A DNA stretch of 64,000 nt from Crambe crambe (taxonomy: Eukaryota > Porifera > Demospongiae > Poecilosclerida > Crambeidae), in NCBI GenBank assembly GCA_963924555.1, contig OZ004581.1:4937338-5001337 (forward strand), written 5' to 3'. Within the stretch, counting starts at the first letter, position 1, and each line of letters opens with the position of its first letter. The translations under genes were made by a program, and so were the position numbers. Below are positions 46,407 through 58,340 of the stretch, one piece after another. The notes beneath the pieces are model-generated. The model searched no databases. It saw nothing but the letters and a program-made list of their open reading frames with translations, and was not told the origin of the DNA.

Positions 46407-48244
46407 CAGGTGCGTAGCCAGGATTTTATCATAGGGGGTGCTAGCAAGAAAAGAAATATCCGCGCGCTTACGCTCGGAAAATTTTTATCCAGCCACGCCC
46501 ACTTTCCCACTAAACCGCGCCCACTTGATGCGACCTTTGAACTAATAGTAGCGATGTCAGACTTTTTTTTTATTTTTTAAATTTTGCCTTGATTTTTATG
46601 CAGCTGTGTTCTTTGGTTCCTACACAACACATTAGTGCAAGAATCATACCAATACCTTGTTCCTAAGGAGAGTTATGCAAAAATAAAGATATCAATGTCA
46701 TAGATTTCCTGTACAGAATTTACACAGCAAACTCCATATAAACAATGGTACTGTAATATGATAGTATACCTAAGATACCACAAAGATATTAGAAGACCAT
46801 AACTCCTTTTTGGTGTACAATCAGGATACAAGATTTGGAGGGATGAACTATTACATTTCACTGAGTAGATAGCCAGCATATAACCACACCCACTTCCTGT
46901 TTAACAGGAAATAACACATTATATTTCACTATTAGTCAAAATCTCATTACACAAACTGAACATACACTTCCAGATACAAAAGGAAGACACAAATGAACAG
47001 ACAGTTTCAATTCACGACGGTTTCTAATTGACTGGCAGACTCACTTCCATTGTGGGAAGAAACAGAACGGGATATAGTCTTCCGGCTTGGAATGGCAGGA
47101 AAAAATGGCTCCTGAAATAATTCTTCTATTTCATTATGCCGTTTATTGCGAGATAGTTCAGATCTCTTTTTTTGCAATCTAGAAATAGAAACTCGAACGG
47201 TTGCTAATGGTGGTAGTGCTTCACACGATAATTGTTCTAACCATTCATAAAATATGTTCCAAGAGTATTCATTTTTTTTCCTGTAAATATTTAGTTCATA
47301 TGCTACACCCTTACTCACAGGCTTGGTTAACTTTGGCTGGTTGGCTGCTACCAAATCTTCTTCACAAATACCAGCCTGCCTGCAGTGAACTCCTAGGTCT
47401 AATCGTGTGGCCATTGTATCCTATGCCAAAATATTTGAACTATTATAACATACTAGCAATTTGCACAATGATCGTTTTAAATTAATGCACACTAATGTCA
47501 TGCAATAGCAGTTTAAAATCCGCGCATTTCCGCTGAGTTTTACTGCCTTATCTACAGTTGATTGATTAGTACCTAGCACTAGAGTAATATAACTACCTGT
47601 AACATTGTTGTACAAAACTCACCTTAGGCTAGCAACAAATAATAAGGTTTGGTTTCTCTCTTAGACTTCGACTTCTGCGTTTTAGAACACAAAACTGACC
47701 TCAGATTTGAAATCAGCGCCCCCACTTTCCCTGGGACAAATTGAATCCACTTACTTTATCGCGTTGGTCGTGACTTGGATCAAAACTTCGCTGAGGTAAG
47801 CGGTGCCACCACTCTAATTAACGCACTACGTACGCAAATATTCGTATTTGTTTTGTATGGCTTTTTCTTTGAAACATGATTCTACCGCAATTATCTTAAA
47901 AACCGCTTAACCAATAATTCAAACAACTTTAATCATGAAGTAGAGAGTGCAATTCAGGACAATTTAAGTTGGTATTATTGCTTTTGGCGATCCAATTTGT
48001 CAATATATGGAAGTAGTTAGGTCTGAAATCGCTACTAATAGTAGCTAGCTAGCTATAGCGTTAGCAGAAGTAGTTAGCAAGAGTAGTTTTTACAGTTTAG
48101 CTTAATTTGAGCTTGGTGGATCTGGGAGAAAATTATTAAGTAAGTACGTAGATCGTCTGTTAATAATTAGGTAGCTATTACACATCCGGCGCAGCTCAAA
48201 GGGGGTGCTCGAGCCCCCTGAGCCCCTCCCTGGCTACGCGCCTG
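46407..48244. mobile_element. 1838-bp DNA transposon nested in a KDZ exon
   Basis: Ends CAGGTGCGTAGCCAGG and CCTGGCTACGCGCCTG are inverted and flanked by the direct repeat AATAT (46402-46406 and 48245-48249). Removing it rejoins the KDZ exon in frame right after the acceptor at 46400, so boundaries are precise. Inside is one ORF on the minus strand (47007-47414). 'GCGTAGCCAGG' ends are common in invertebrate genomes; the superfamily is not assigned here. Confidence 0.85.
47007..47414 (-). CDS. 135-aa ORF in the nested transposon, unknown
   Basis: The frame is intact from MATRLDLGVHC to a stop at 47007. It is basic and helical, with 'YSWNIFYEWLEQLSCEALPP' and 'RVSISRLQKKRSELSRNKRH' (possible helix-turn-helix or coiled coil). 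No catalytic motif is visible, so this is not a transposase by itself; it may be a DNA-binding or first exon of one, or a cargo exon. Codon pattern and lack of stops suggest real coding. Donor-like sequence downstream was not established. Confidence 0.4.
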   Translation of the reverse strand: MATRLDLGVHCRQAGICEEDLVAANQPKLTKPVSKGVAYELNIYRKKNEYSWNIFYEWLEQLSCEALPPLATVRVSISRLQKKRSELSRNKRHNEIEELFQEPFFPAIPSRKTISRSVSSHNGSESASQLETVVN

Positions 48245-48722
48245 AATATGTTTTGGATTCCAAGTCATGAGACTACAAGAATCTCCTAATGTACCATTTT
48301 TGACACTGTATACAAGGTTATTACATGGTAATGTTAATGACAGTTGTTTTTTGTTTTTATTTTTTAAGTTTTTTGCTCATGTGATAGCTCCAGCCATGGT
48401 CATTTATGATAATGCATGCAATTTGCACTCATATTGCCTGAACCGTGAACCAGATTTTTTTAGGACCACTTGGTTTTTGGTTGACAGATTCCATTGGCAC
48501 AATCACACATGTGAGTAAATGATGCAGTGATGGCTACAACATGGCTGCTTATCCACAGCTAGCATCTATGAACAGTGAGGTCGTTGAACAAGCCAATTCT
48601 TTAATACAGAAAATAAAAGGCTCCGTATCATATATGACTGCTCAGAATTTTATTAATCATGTAAAGTTATTTTGTTGGTATCACAACAAACAAAAAAATA
48701 TGAGTATGTAATAACAACACCA

Positions 48723-50006
48723 TTAATTTTTTAGCCATTTGAATACTTTGACAGAAGATGATGAATGATCACCATAATCGTATAATAATTCATTTCCAAC
48801 TGGAATGTTTTCAGATGCAAATATACAGATGTAAGGTCTGGTCTCTGATGACACCAACCTCACTGTGAGGTTAGGCTTGGATTTGGAATGATTGATGAGT
48901 CGACCCATCCAATTACTTTCCTCAGTACTGTAGCATCTATGCTGTTTGTCATGATTATGATGATATGATCTCGGCAACAACTTTATAGTCTTACCACATC
49001 TTCTTTCGGCCATACTGAAAGTAGAACATGAAGTTCCCCTTTTCTTCTTTAGCGTATTTACTTTCCCTAAGTTTTGCCTCATCATTACTTATCAACTCCC
49101 CACTATATTCACAAATGAAGTCTCCTTGCTGGAAGGGATGGTCTGTGTAAACAGCCCGGCCTTTCTCATTCGTAATGACCTTAGAAAAACAATAAATAAG
49201 TAAACTGAGAGAGGGTGGAAAGGGGGAGGCTATAGAGTATTTATTGATCACCTTCAATCCTTCATCTACAGATTTTTGAATCTTGCGAATAATATCCTTG
49301 GTTTCAATATCCTGTATGGTCCAATTTAGTTACTGCACTTGATCAGTCTACATACATACCTTCTTCAATGAAGAACAAATCCGTTGTCTGCCATAGTAAC
49401 AGAAAGTATAAGTACCATACTACGTGTGTAGCTAAGTCAGTAACCACTCTATTGTATGTACATACCTTTTATATTTGCCTGACATTTCATGGCATTTGGC
49501 AAGGATATCCCTCCTGATTTGTATGGAGGAAAATTTTTGCATTAAAATTGCTTTCGATTGGAGGTCATCCAGAACATGCTGTATAGGAATGGTATATTTT
49601 ATTATTAAGGATTGTAGATTGTTATTAGTACCTCCAAAAGCAAATTCATGTTATGAATAACATGAATCCCACAATCCACTGAGTTACTCTGTTTGCAGAC
49701 CTGTGTTTATAAATATGTGTAAATAGGAAATTAGACATTTCTTTCTAAAAACCTTGAGAGGAATTGGAATCAACTTATTATTGATGATACTCAAAGTAGC
49801 AAGAAAATGCTCAATTCCAGCAACAGCCATACTGGAATAAGGACTGAGGTTGTTCGTCATTGAGTCCAGGACGTAAGCTCTTCATAGGAATGAGATTAAA
49901 AATAGCATAGTCTGAGGCAGTAACATACGTACTTATTTGTTGCTGGTACCACGGCCACTAGTATCCAATGCCAGGCAGTACTGTAGTAGGATATTGCAGT
50001 GAGTTG
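48723..50006 (-). CDS. Ulp1-like protease fused to KMT5A-like SET domain, at least eight exons
   Basis: Exons on the minus strand: 50006-49933, 49879-49753, 49700-49632, 49578-49466, 49387-49360, 49311-49252, 49179-48995 and 48941-48723, joined by GT-AG introns of 48-78 bp whose phases agree. The first three hold a C48/Ulp1-type core: His in 'TAWHWILVAVVPATN', Asp in 'AYVLDSMTNN', Cys in 'NSVDCGIHVIHNMN'. A helical linker follows ('LQSKAILMQKFSSIQIRRD'). Then comes a SET domain closest to H4K20 methyltransferase KMT5A: 'GRAVYTDHPFQQGDFICEYS', 'CIDAT', 'GRLINHSKSKPN', 'NELLYDYGDHS' and the terminal 'WLKN'. The only lesion seen is five extra bases after 'CIDAT' near 48925. The 5' part is missing from this model; an open stretch at 50225-50031 may belong but does not join in frame. 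It would deconjugate SUMO-type modifiers and methylate lysines (inference from families). Confidence 0.65.
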
Positions 50007-50257
50007 CTAGAACAAGAATAGAGTGTGCACTCACCTTGCTTTGCAAACAAAAAGAATGAGCGGCTTTTTAAGTTTGAACCTTTGTCCATTAACTCTATGG
50101 TGTGCTCCAGTTAAGATGTCCCTGCTACCCTTTGGATACCTCTTAATGACCTCAAATGTCAGTGGACTTGAAGTAGCCACAGTTGACGATGTTGGCAATA
50201 TGTGTCTGCAGTTATTTATGCACACATTATGTCAGGCTTTACACCACAAGATATATA

Positions 50258-51035
50258 AAGGGGGGTTCCCTGGCTCCAAAACTTGCCACTTTACAAATGT
50301 ATTAGCGTAACTCCGCCCACTTTTACTTCCTGTCTTAGCCCTTCCCTTCCTCCATACCAATGTCCGTATAACCCAGATAAAAGATTCATTGCTTAGTTTC
50401 ATCCTATAGCTAAGTCGATGTCAAATTAGAAGCCTTTATCAACTATTTTTAATTAATATTTTTTTAACGACCACTTGTGAAGCTACTATACTATGGGAGT
50501 AGCTGTATACCCTAAAGGGTTAAAAATTTGCTTCTTGGGACAATGATAACTTAATTTAAAAAATTTTTAAAATTATACTTAAGATATCATTTGAATCTTC
50601 TTTAGAAGCTCTACAAAATGTGGCTCTCTATTTCAAACTATAGGCACTGTAATCCACGTTAAATGACCTAAAGTACTGAAAGGTACTTTGAAACATTAGT
50701 GAATCACTTGAAAGATGATTTAAAACTTTTGTGTGTGTTGCTATGGAAAAAGGAAAGCCACATTTTGTAGTCCTTCTACATAATTAGTACTGTGTAAAGT
50801 GATGAAATTTTACCACAATTTTATCCTGAGTTATTACTGTCCCTAACAGTGGTCTTCATTTTTGCTTGAACGCAATATTTTGGGGCTTCAATTCTTAAGC
50901 CACACCCACTTTTTGGTTCATAAGTACTCCAACTATCATTGAAATAGCATACTTAATTTCATGCGAATACACATTACGGTAAATGAGTAATCCAACATTT
51001 TTTAGTGCAAAATTTTTAGCCAGGGAACCCCCCTT
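50258..51035. mobile_element. 778-bp MITE with ends AAGGGGGGTTCCCTGGCT
   Basis: Exact 18-bp terminal inverted repeats. The interior is AT-rich without an ORF. It lies between the Ulp1-SET gene and the hAT-like relic, and may have displaced upstream exons of the former. Target duplication not resolved. Confidence 0.8.
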
Positions 51036-51049
51036 AAAACACTTTACCG

Positions 51050-51420
51050 CACATAGAGTTCAATTGCTGCGTCAGAAATCCCATTCCAGGAGTAGATTGA
51101 TTGGATATCAGTGAAGGTAATCAATAGAAATAGTTATAGAAAGCTGATGGCGAATCAAAAAATCTTTAATAACAGTGGTAATAGCTTCTGCATCTGTCTT
51201 AGGTAAGTTGATCAATTCAAGAGTATCTTCGATTCATGGATAGCAAATGTTTCATCTTCCCATCTAAGTGATATACAGAGCTGTTCTTTGTTGCTTATAT
51301 CAGTTGCTTCATCTGCAATCAAAGCATATATTATGTAAGCTGCATGAATATCTTCTAAAAGTTGTAATAGTTCAACCAATCATTTCATTCACAATGATGG
51401 TAAGACCTTACTATTAATTT
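51050..51420 (-). pseudogene. hAT / ZMYM1-like transposase fragment
   Basis: The minus strand reads 'YALIADEATDISNKEQLCIS' and 'LRWEDETFAIHESKILLN', then, after a stop or shift, 'TDAEAITTVIKDFLI' and 'RHQLS'. This is the catalytic-Asp region (DEATD-S-KEQL...LRWVD) of the DUF4371/ZMYM1 branch of hAT transposases. Only this block survives. Relic; no terminal repeats recognised. Confidence 0.65.
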
Positions 51421-53240
51421 TATCTTCCATAATGGGATACTATTGATTGTCCATAAAGTTGAAGGTTTGGACGTCAACCTTTCCACATCATATTCACAGT
51501 GAGTGATTGGACACACTTGTTAGTGGAGTAATAATGTGATCTCCAAGGACACTTGCAGAATATTCTTACTTGTTGCAGGCATCATGACATGCATGGCCTC
51601 TAGGAGTCCACTTACCCTGAAAAATTGTTGGTTAAGAATTTAGAGAGGACATGGAGAATGTGGTTATGAAATCCTTCGTATGTGTACTGAGCATATGCAC
51701 TTGTCCCATGATCCTTGCATTCCCCTAGCTAGTACAGGGGGTTTTGCATCACAAAATTTTTATGCGAGCTGTGTATGCTCAAAGTTGCTGATTGGATACT
51801 GGGTACAATATCTTTAAGTTTCGAACCAACTTATAGGAGGGCCTACGTACACGTTCTAACTGCTGTTTCAGCAGTATTATTCTGTCTGGTAGTAAGGTGA
51901 ATTTATGAGCATGCACAGCTCGTTTTCAAATTTGTGGCTCAAAGACGCTGTACATCTCACATACAGTATTGAGGGGACTCTATCGCAGATATGCCCACCA
52001 TTTTTTGGAGTGCCTGCACCTCTCCATTATATGCATGGACACGTTCCAGTGCTATATCCATGCAATACCCACAATGACATGTTTGTTTATCAACAATAGG
52101 GGTTCTTGATCCCCCAAATGTATCTTTCAAGCCTGACACATACCAGTAGAGAAGAATGCTGGTCATTGGACTTGTTATTTGCCATGGAAGCCTTTAAAGT
52201 GGGTGGAGCTGTCAGTACAGTTACAGTGTGTCATTAATACACTTGAAAGAAACTTTGTTTAAATGGAGAATGTGTGGCATGATAATGTCTCAAAATTGTA
52301 TAAAAATAAATTAAAAATAGTTATCTCTAAATTCTAAAATAATTAAGTACTCAACATGAATTAGCAGTTTGACTTAGTTTAGTTATTTCTTTCTTTTCAC
52401 TGTTGCAATTCAATGTCTTAAGTTTGCATCTAGATCTAAGCCTGCTGTTGTTATTTGGATTCCAATCTTTGTACCACAATCCGGATGTACCAATCAAAAA
52501 GTAAGTTAGCTGGTGCTTCTTTTCCACTTCTCATACCATATTTGTGGACAGAGATTACTACCAGTGTGGCAAACAGCAGAGAGACCTCTCTCCACATGAT
52601 GGACTGTCTATACAATATCAAAGATACACAACCAGTGGAAATGCAGAGTCAGCATATGGTATGGTTCAGGAAGGTTTCCTTGACCTATTATCATAACTGA
52701 AACTGCTGAGCGTCCTACTATTTTTTTTTCCATGTAGCCCATGAATGGTAATGGAGATATATCACTAGACTTTGCCCAACATATCAGTTATGTGAGTTGT
52801 TTCTTGCAGCAGTCATCTAACAAACTACCGGGCAAAAGTGAAAAGAATTATTAGCTACATAATGGGGTGATATCAGTTCATTTCTTCATTATTTATATAA
52901 CATTATCTCCAATCAATAGTAGAAAAAATGACTGAGAAAAATTTTTTTGTGGGGGGATGCCCCAAATAAAACCCTATTAGCTATATTATATCATAGCAGT
53001 CAGCTTTGGGATGAAGATGCAACTATTGAAAGCTTACAACTAATCAAACACTTTGACCCTGAAATTGGTGAGCACAGAGAAATCGAAATCCTGGACAACT
53101 TGGGAAGAAGATAACCGAGCTTGTAGGAATCCCACCTTATCGCATCAAATCCAAAAGTCAGAAGTTGATTGCTTACAAGATGTGATTGGAGAAAGGCTGG
53201 ACAGTGCTCCCCAAATGCCACACTTTAAATGCTCAAAGAA
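51421..53240. other. Intergenic repeats, possible upstream exons of the death-domain gene
   Basis: 51900-52160 is a mosaic-repeat module (with 'tgtttgtttatcaacaa' and 'ccttatatgg'-type words). 52160-52215 contains one unit of the 'tgccatggtaacctttaaag' repeat found in tandem at 60056. From about 53000, frames such as 'LWDEDATIESLQLIKHFDPE' and 'GIPPYRIKSKSQKLIAYKM' look like coding remnants but cannot be joined without lesions. Confidence 0.4.
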
Positions 53241-53927
53241 ATGGAGAGGCTTATACAATTTACTGAAGGATGGCCGGCAGGAATATTGGCAGCAGATTTA
53301 GAAGCAGCTCTTAATGCTGAGAAATATTCCATCCGTGGAAATTATGATGAAGGTATGTAGCTACCAGCATTTTATGCTATTGCTAGTACCACTACATACA
53401 GATTCAGAAGTACTGCAGTCATCTACATCACTATCCAGCCATGCATATCCTCCAACTGCTCCTACTTCACAATCTGAAGGTAAGTTCAACTTTGCCTAAT
53501 AGCTAGCACAGCTACTTTTGCTATTCTTAAAGTTGCTTGTCCTATAAAGTGATAGCTAGTTGTAATCATATCCCTTATCTTGCATTTTGTGGTTCCTTGT
53601 CTTCATTCCACAGTGTCTTGCCCACCTCCAACCATGATGGACATCCTGTGTTTCCCCTTACAAGACTCTAAAGTGAACTTGGCTCGAGAGATTGGGATAA
53701 AGCACTTTGAATTTGGAACATTACTTCTTGAGGATGAAACTGGTGCCCATATCAGTGCCCTAGAACTCCAACTTCAAACGAATGCTCAAAGTATCAACCG
53801 CCATATTTTTCAAGAGTGGTTTAGTGGGGGTGGGAGACAACCTGTGTCCTGGGAGACTCTGATTTCTGTGCTGGAAGATATTGGATTAGACCAACTTGCT
53901 GAATCTATTAGAGATGCCAAATTGTAG
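53241..53927 (+). CDS. Death-domain protein, three exons
   Basis: The model is 53241-53352, 53402-53479 and 53614-53927, with phases 1 and 1, short GT-AG introns and 167 aa. Exon 1 reads 'MERLIQFTEGWPAGILAADL'. Exon 2 is a Ser/Pro-rich linker ('SSTSLSSHAYPPTAPTSQS'). Exon 3 holds a death domain: 'LCFPLQDSKVNLAREIGIKH' opens helix 1-2, and 'EWFSGGGRQPVSWETLISVL' plus 'EDIGLDQLAESIRD' form the conserved W..L....L.....L..I end. Adaptor-type role in cell-death or innate signalling is inferred from the domain. The protein is short and the start may lie upstream, since coding-like frames occur from 53000. Confidence 0.7.
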
Positions 53928-53940
53928 AATTACAATGTTG

Positions 53941-56900
53941 TTACCCTTTTTGCGCATGCGCATTGTATTCGAAGGGTGGGGCTGACTGGTGGTGGGCATT
54001 ATTTTCATCAGCTGACCCGAGGCACTCTGTTTTGGAGAGTACAGCTTGCTTGTGGAATATCTCAGCGAGCTGCATATTCAGAGGGAAGTGTTCTGGAGGA
54101 ATCATCAGATTCTGTGAGCAAGAAACTCTTTGCCCTTTATACGTTAGATCATCCAGTGATCCATGGAGTAAATTGTCTTGACAGAGTGAGTATCTGGGAA
54201 GAACACTTCTGATGATCATGCATTCCATGTCACACTGACCCATTTATATTATGGTGTGGCTAGAGTACTGGCAGGAAGTTACATATTATAAAATGCAGGG
54301 GCGAAGGAGCCAACTTTGAGTTGGTGGGAGTCAACTTGGGTCTAGGGTGAGATCACATAATTTAGTGCATTCTGGAGGAGTTTTGAATTATCATTATAGC
54401 ATAATTAATAGAGCTACTACAGTTGGGGAGGGGGAGGTTGGGTTCCCCTCCTCATGGAGCCTCCCCTGAAACACAGTACTAGCCTCACGAATCACCCTTT
54501 ACGATGTATAGTCTGCCAGTACTCTGTTATACTTATTGAGACTACCTCGATACCTGGAAGAGTGTCCACCATCAGCCCAGCCAAGCAAGTGACTATCAGT
54601 TAGGTCACTGACTCTTGATTGAAGGTGGGAAAGAAATCTGATCATGTATCTGGGCAGAACACTGGCCCCTTGCCATACTAACCCATTGAGTTCTCTCTCC
54701 CTTGATAGGTTTCCTGCACCATCTGAATGCCTGGGAACTTCCTCCCTGATGAACAAGTTGTGGGTTATTAGGAGTTGCTGGAGGAGCTGGAGAGAGATCT
54801 CTGTGAGATGACTGGTCAGAATTTGTTCACATCAGTCAAACAGGTATGTGCAATGCATTGACTCTCTCCATCCCCATCAGTATCTGATAGGTATAATTGG
54901 TACATCTTCTTATTGCTCCTCTCCCTCCCTCCCTCTATATATTGTCCCATCTCACTTTGTCCCTAGCATGGATAGTGCTGAAGGGGAGTTTGTAGACCTG
55001 AGCACCTCATGGCCCACTATTAGACATTGTATCCCACCCTTTACCCACTCTATCAGCCTGTTGAGGAGTCAATCCATCAAGTTCAGAGAGGTCCTCACTT
55101 CACTGATGGGATGGTGTCCTTTAATTTGTTGTGGGTTTTACTGTGTCCTTAATTAATTATTTCAGTTCCTTTTGTGAACCTTCTCAATTCTTTGTTCACT
55201 CTTTCTCTCCTGCACCATAATTACAATGGAACCTCCCAATAATGGACACACTTGGGACCCAGCCTTTTGTCATTTGTAGAGAGACTCAGAGGTTGTAGAT
55301 ATAATGAGGCAATCACTAATGTGCACTTCATTCTAGGTGTGTGGACCTTAGTGCAGTGTAGGTATGGATGTAATGAGGTGACCACTAACCTATCCACACA
55401 CAGGCATGGAATTGCAAGTGAAACATTGTTCATCAGTTCCTTGTCCACAGTTATAACTACATACGTACCTGCTGGACAAGTCCATGGAATGAGACTTTAC
55501 ATGCATTAGCTATTATCACGAGTGGGTGTGTGTGTTATTCATAATAAGGAAATCCACAAATTTTTATAAAATTAATATTCAGTCTGCATGGATCTACTTG
55601 GCATCACATGTCAAGACTTGTTATTCTGTAAATTTCTTGGCCATATTCAACAACAAAAATATCACATGAAAATTATTACCTTGTACAAAATAGTGTACAA
55701 GCTAATTACAAGTAAGCTGTAACAATTAGCATTAAACTTGAATTATTATTTTGAGATGATCTTTCCAAATGTTTGTGTTAGGAGTTGATGTAGTTATCCT
55801 ATGCTGTCCAACAGGCTCACTTGTAAAGGTCTTCTCTAAAACAGCCACTTTACTAATCTTTGAAGTTCAAGAAATTCAAATCATGTAGTATTTTAGGGTA
55901 TAAGCTGTAACAGCGAAAATAAAAACTTGAATTATAATCTTTTTTGAGATGATCTTTCCAAAATGTTTGTCATTGGACTTCATGTAGTCTTTAAAGGTCT
56001 TCTCTAAAACAGCCACTTTACTGATCTTTGAAATTCAGAAATTCAAATCATGTTTCCACTCAATTATTTTAGGGTAAAGAATCTTGCATGACCAATCAAA
56101 ATTCAGGATCTCTTCTTTCTAGCCCTGCTCTGGAATCTATGCCCTCAGGTACAATCCCTTACTGCACTTATGATTAGGCCTTGGCAGGTTATGTCTACCT
56201 ACATTATGTTTGTACACAGGTCCCTCAGTAAGTAGGTCTTGCTGTTAATGAATGGGGCCAGCTGGCTTTATTATTATTTTATCTCATTCTAATGTTGCAG
56301 TTTCTCTTAAACTCAGCATGCACACTTCCCCCACAATGCTTGCATTTCCCTAATGTACAGCAGATATGTCCTGCACTTCTCCATTGCAGCCATATGCCTG
56401 GAGTGCTACCACATGATACAACGCATCCATATAAGGCAATGCAATACCCACAATGACATAACCATTTGTTTATCAACAAGAGGGATTGTTGATCCAATCA
56501 CGGATATGTAGTTCTGTTATGACTCTAGCAGTCCCTCCACCTTGATTCCTGAAACCCTCGTACCTCTTGATACACTTGATGATGTATAGTGGATCATTAA
56601 TACACTTGAAAGAACAATGTGTGGCATGATTGTATGTGTGTCATCATGAAAATTATTATCTCAAAGTACTCAACATGTATAGTAGCAACTTGACTTATTT
56701 TAGTTGTCATTTCTTCCTCTTGACAGTCAGTGTAGCACTCAAAGGATTATGGTGAGTTATTTTTTCTGTCACTGTAGAAGGCACTTGAAGGTCGTGTGCT
56801 GACTCAAATGAAGCACCATCAACATCACCAAGAAAAATAAAGTTAATCCTCTTTTTATCTTTCCTAAGAGGCTTCTTTTCAAGTAGGTCTTGCTTTAATG

Positions 56901-58340
56901 AATGGGGCCAGCTGGCTTTATTATTATGGGTATTATTTATTTTCATGACTAAACTCAACATGCACACTCGCCCCACAATGCTTGCATTTCCCTATTAATA
57001 TTTTATAGACTCTAATAATTAAGGTGCTGCTTTAATATTCTTCATGGTATCTCTTTAAATAGAACAGACAAGTAGGGATAATTGTGTATGAAGTTCATCA
57101 ACAAGAGAGTCCTCACCCCTTACTCAATAACCACACCCATAATTTATTACCCACCGGGAGATAGAGGTGCAAACCCTTTACCTTGAACTTGGTTTCTATT
57201 ACCCTTTACCCAATCAGGTCGGAGTGAGTGCAGTGTATGTGGTAGTATATTAAATTTTCATGGGAGGGGGTTAAATGGAAGTACGAGTCTTTTGTTTTTA
57301 GAAATTTTTCACTACACAGTCTTAGATTCATTCCACTGCATTTAGCAGTTGTCCTTAATAGTGACATCTTTGAGAAGTGACTTTTTCTGTAGTTGCCCTT
57401 CCTGTATTATAGACCTCTCTATGTGTATTAAAGTGCCCTCTTTAATTTTCTAATAACAGTTTGAATGATAAGACTGGATTTCTTTCAGGATACAGGGTTG
57501 ATGATTTAGTGTGGGATCAGAATGTGTGAGAACTTGTAGTTCCAGGATTATATTTCATACATTTGAAATGAGGTTCAATGCAAGGACTATTGGACATTTT
57601 CCAGTCCATTCCTTCATTTTCCCCTTATCTGACACAATTTCGAAATGCTACAATGATTAGATAATCATGTGCAGATGTACATACATGATGATGTCCTGCA
57701 ATGTGTTTCTGCTTCTGGTTGAAGCTGTACACTAATCATGAGGTATAAATTCTTCTACTCTAAATGTGGAAAGTGTTCTGCAAAGAAAACTCCAGTGATA
57801 CCTAGCTGATTAAATTCTAGCTTGTGAGGATCATTGTGAGACTAGCTACCAGTGATCCACCCATCTGATTACGGAATATTGTCTTGACAGAGTGAGTGTG
57901 TCTGGGAGCATTCTTTTCCATTTGCTGGCCACATCCATAATACGCTGACCTATTATTTCTCTCCCTTGATAGGGTTACTGCACCATTTGAATGCCTGGGA
58001 ACTATTCCCATTATTATATGTCTCTGTGGGTCTAATAGTAAGAGTTGCCGGAAAGAGCTTCATACAGGTAAATGTGCATCATGGAAGGACTTTCTGTACT
58101 CTTGGTCCCTCCACCTCCCTCCCTTATTTCCATAAACTTGATGATGTCTTATCTTTGCATGGTTAGTTATGCCATGAATTCATATCACCAGTTTCAGGAG
58201 TTAATAAAAGCAGGTGTGGGTTCAGAAGAGGTTAGCAGTAGGATCTGTTGTGCAGATCATGTGGCCCTTTACGTTGTACTACTGATGATCGAGCGCTGTG
58301 TTATATAAATAGTGTATCTACCCTTTACCCAATCATGGTG
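53941..58340. repeat. Mosaic non-coding repeats, no confirmed gene
   Basis: An NRF1-like palindrome (53951-53962) is followed by a 78-aa frame (53976-54212) without known domain. 54516-55400 repeats modules of 2641-3010. 55750-56060 contains a tandemly doubled block ('ttgagatgatctttccaaa', 'aaaacagccactttac'). 56945-57700 repeats the modules of 10569-10837 and 19744-20550. Confidence 0.6.

Larger units (their letters stand above)
43325..48711 (+). pseudogene. KDZ-superfamily (HMGXB3/Zisupton-like) transposase gene, interrupted
   Basis: Multi-exon. Early exons include 43325-43440, 43667-43744 and about 43860-43970. The exon 44202-44445 carries a SWIM zinc finger (CSC...CLH in 'WCSCDSSRALL' and 'GECLHIAASKYIIEE'). 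Later come 'FCTKCRHPTSCMHVTHLQE', 'PEGFRCEI' plus 'GNSPSTVIMDGTSLSFRR', 'QTRGVYEADKHLHKATG', 'VIYDNACNLHSYCLNREP' with 'FLVDRFHWHNHT', and 'EVVEQANSLIQKIKGSVSYM'. These are signature phrases of Kyakuja/Dileera/Zisupton transposases and the related HMGXB3 group. Lesions: a shift near 44565, a nine-A run at 44777-44785, TGA in place of Cys at 45508-45510, a 1.8-kb insertion at 46407, and 13 extra bases near 48515. The stop lies only 11 bp from the stop of the convergent Ulp1-SET gene. Confidence 0.75.

Noticed and set aside
48511-48527. Micro-intron in the KDZ gene
   Set aside because: The segment with gtgagt is only about 13-17 bp, too short to splice; treated as a small insertion.
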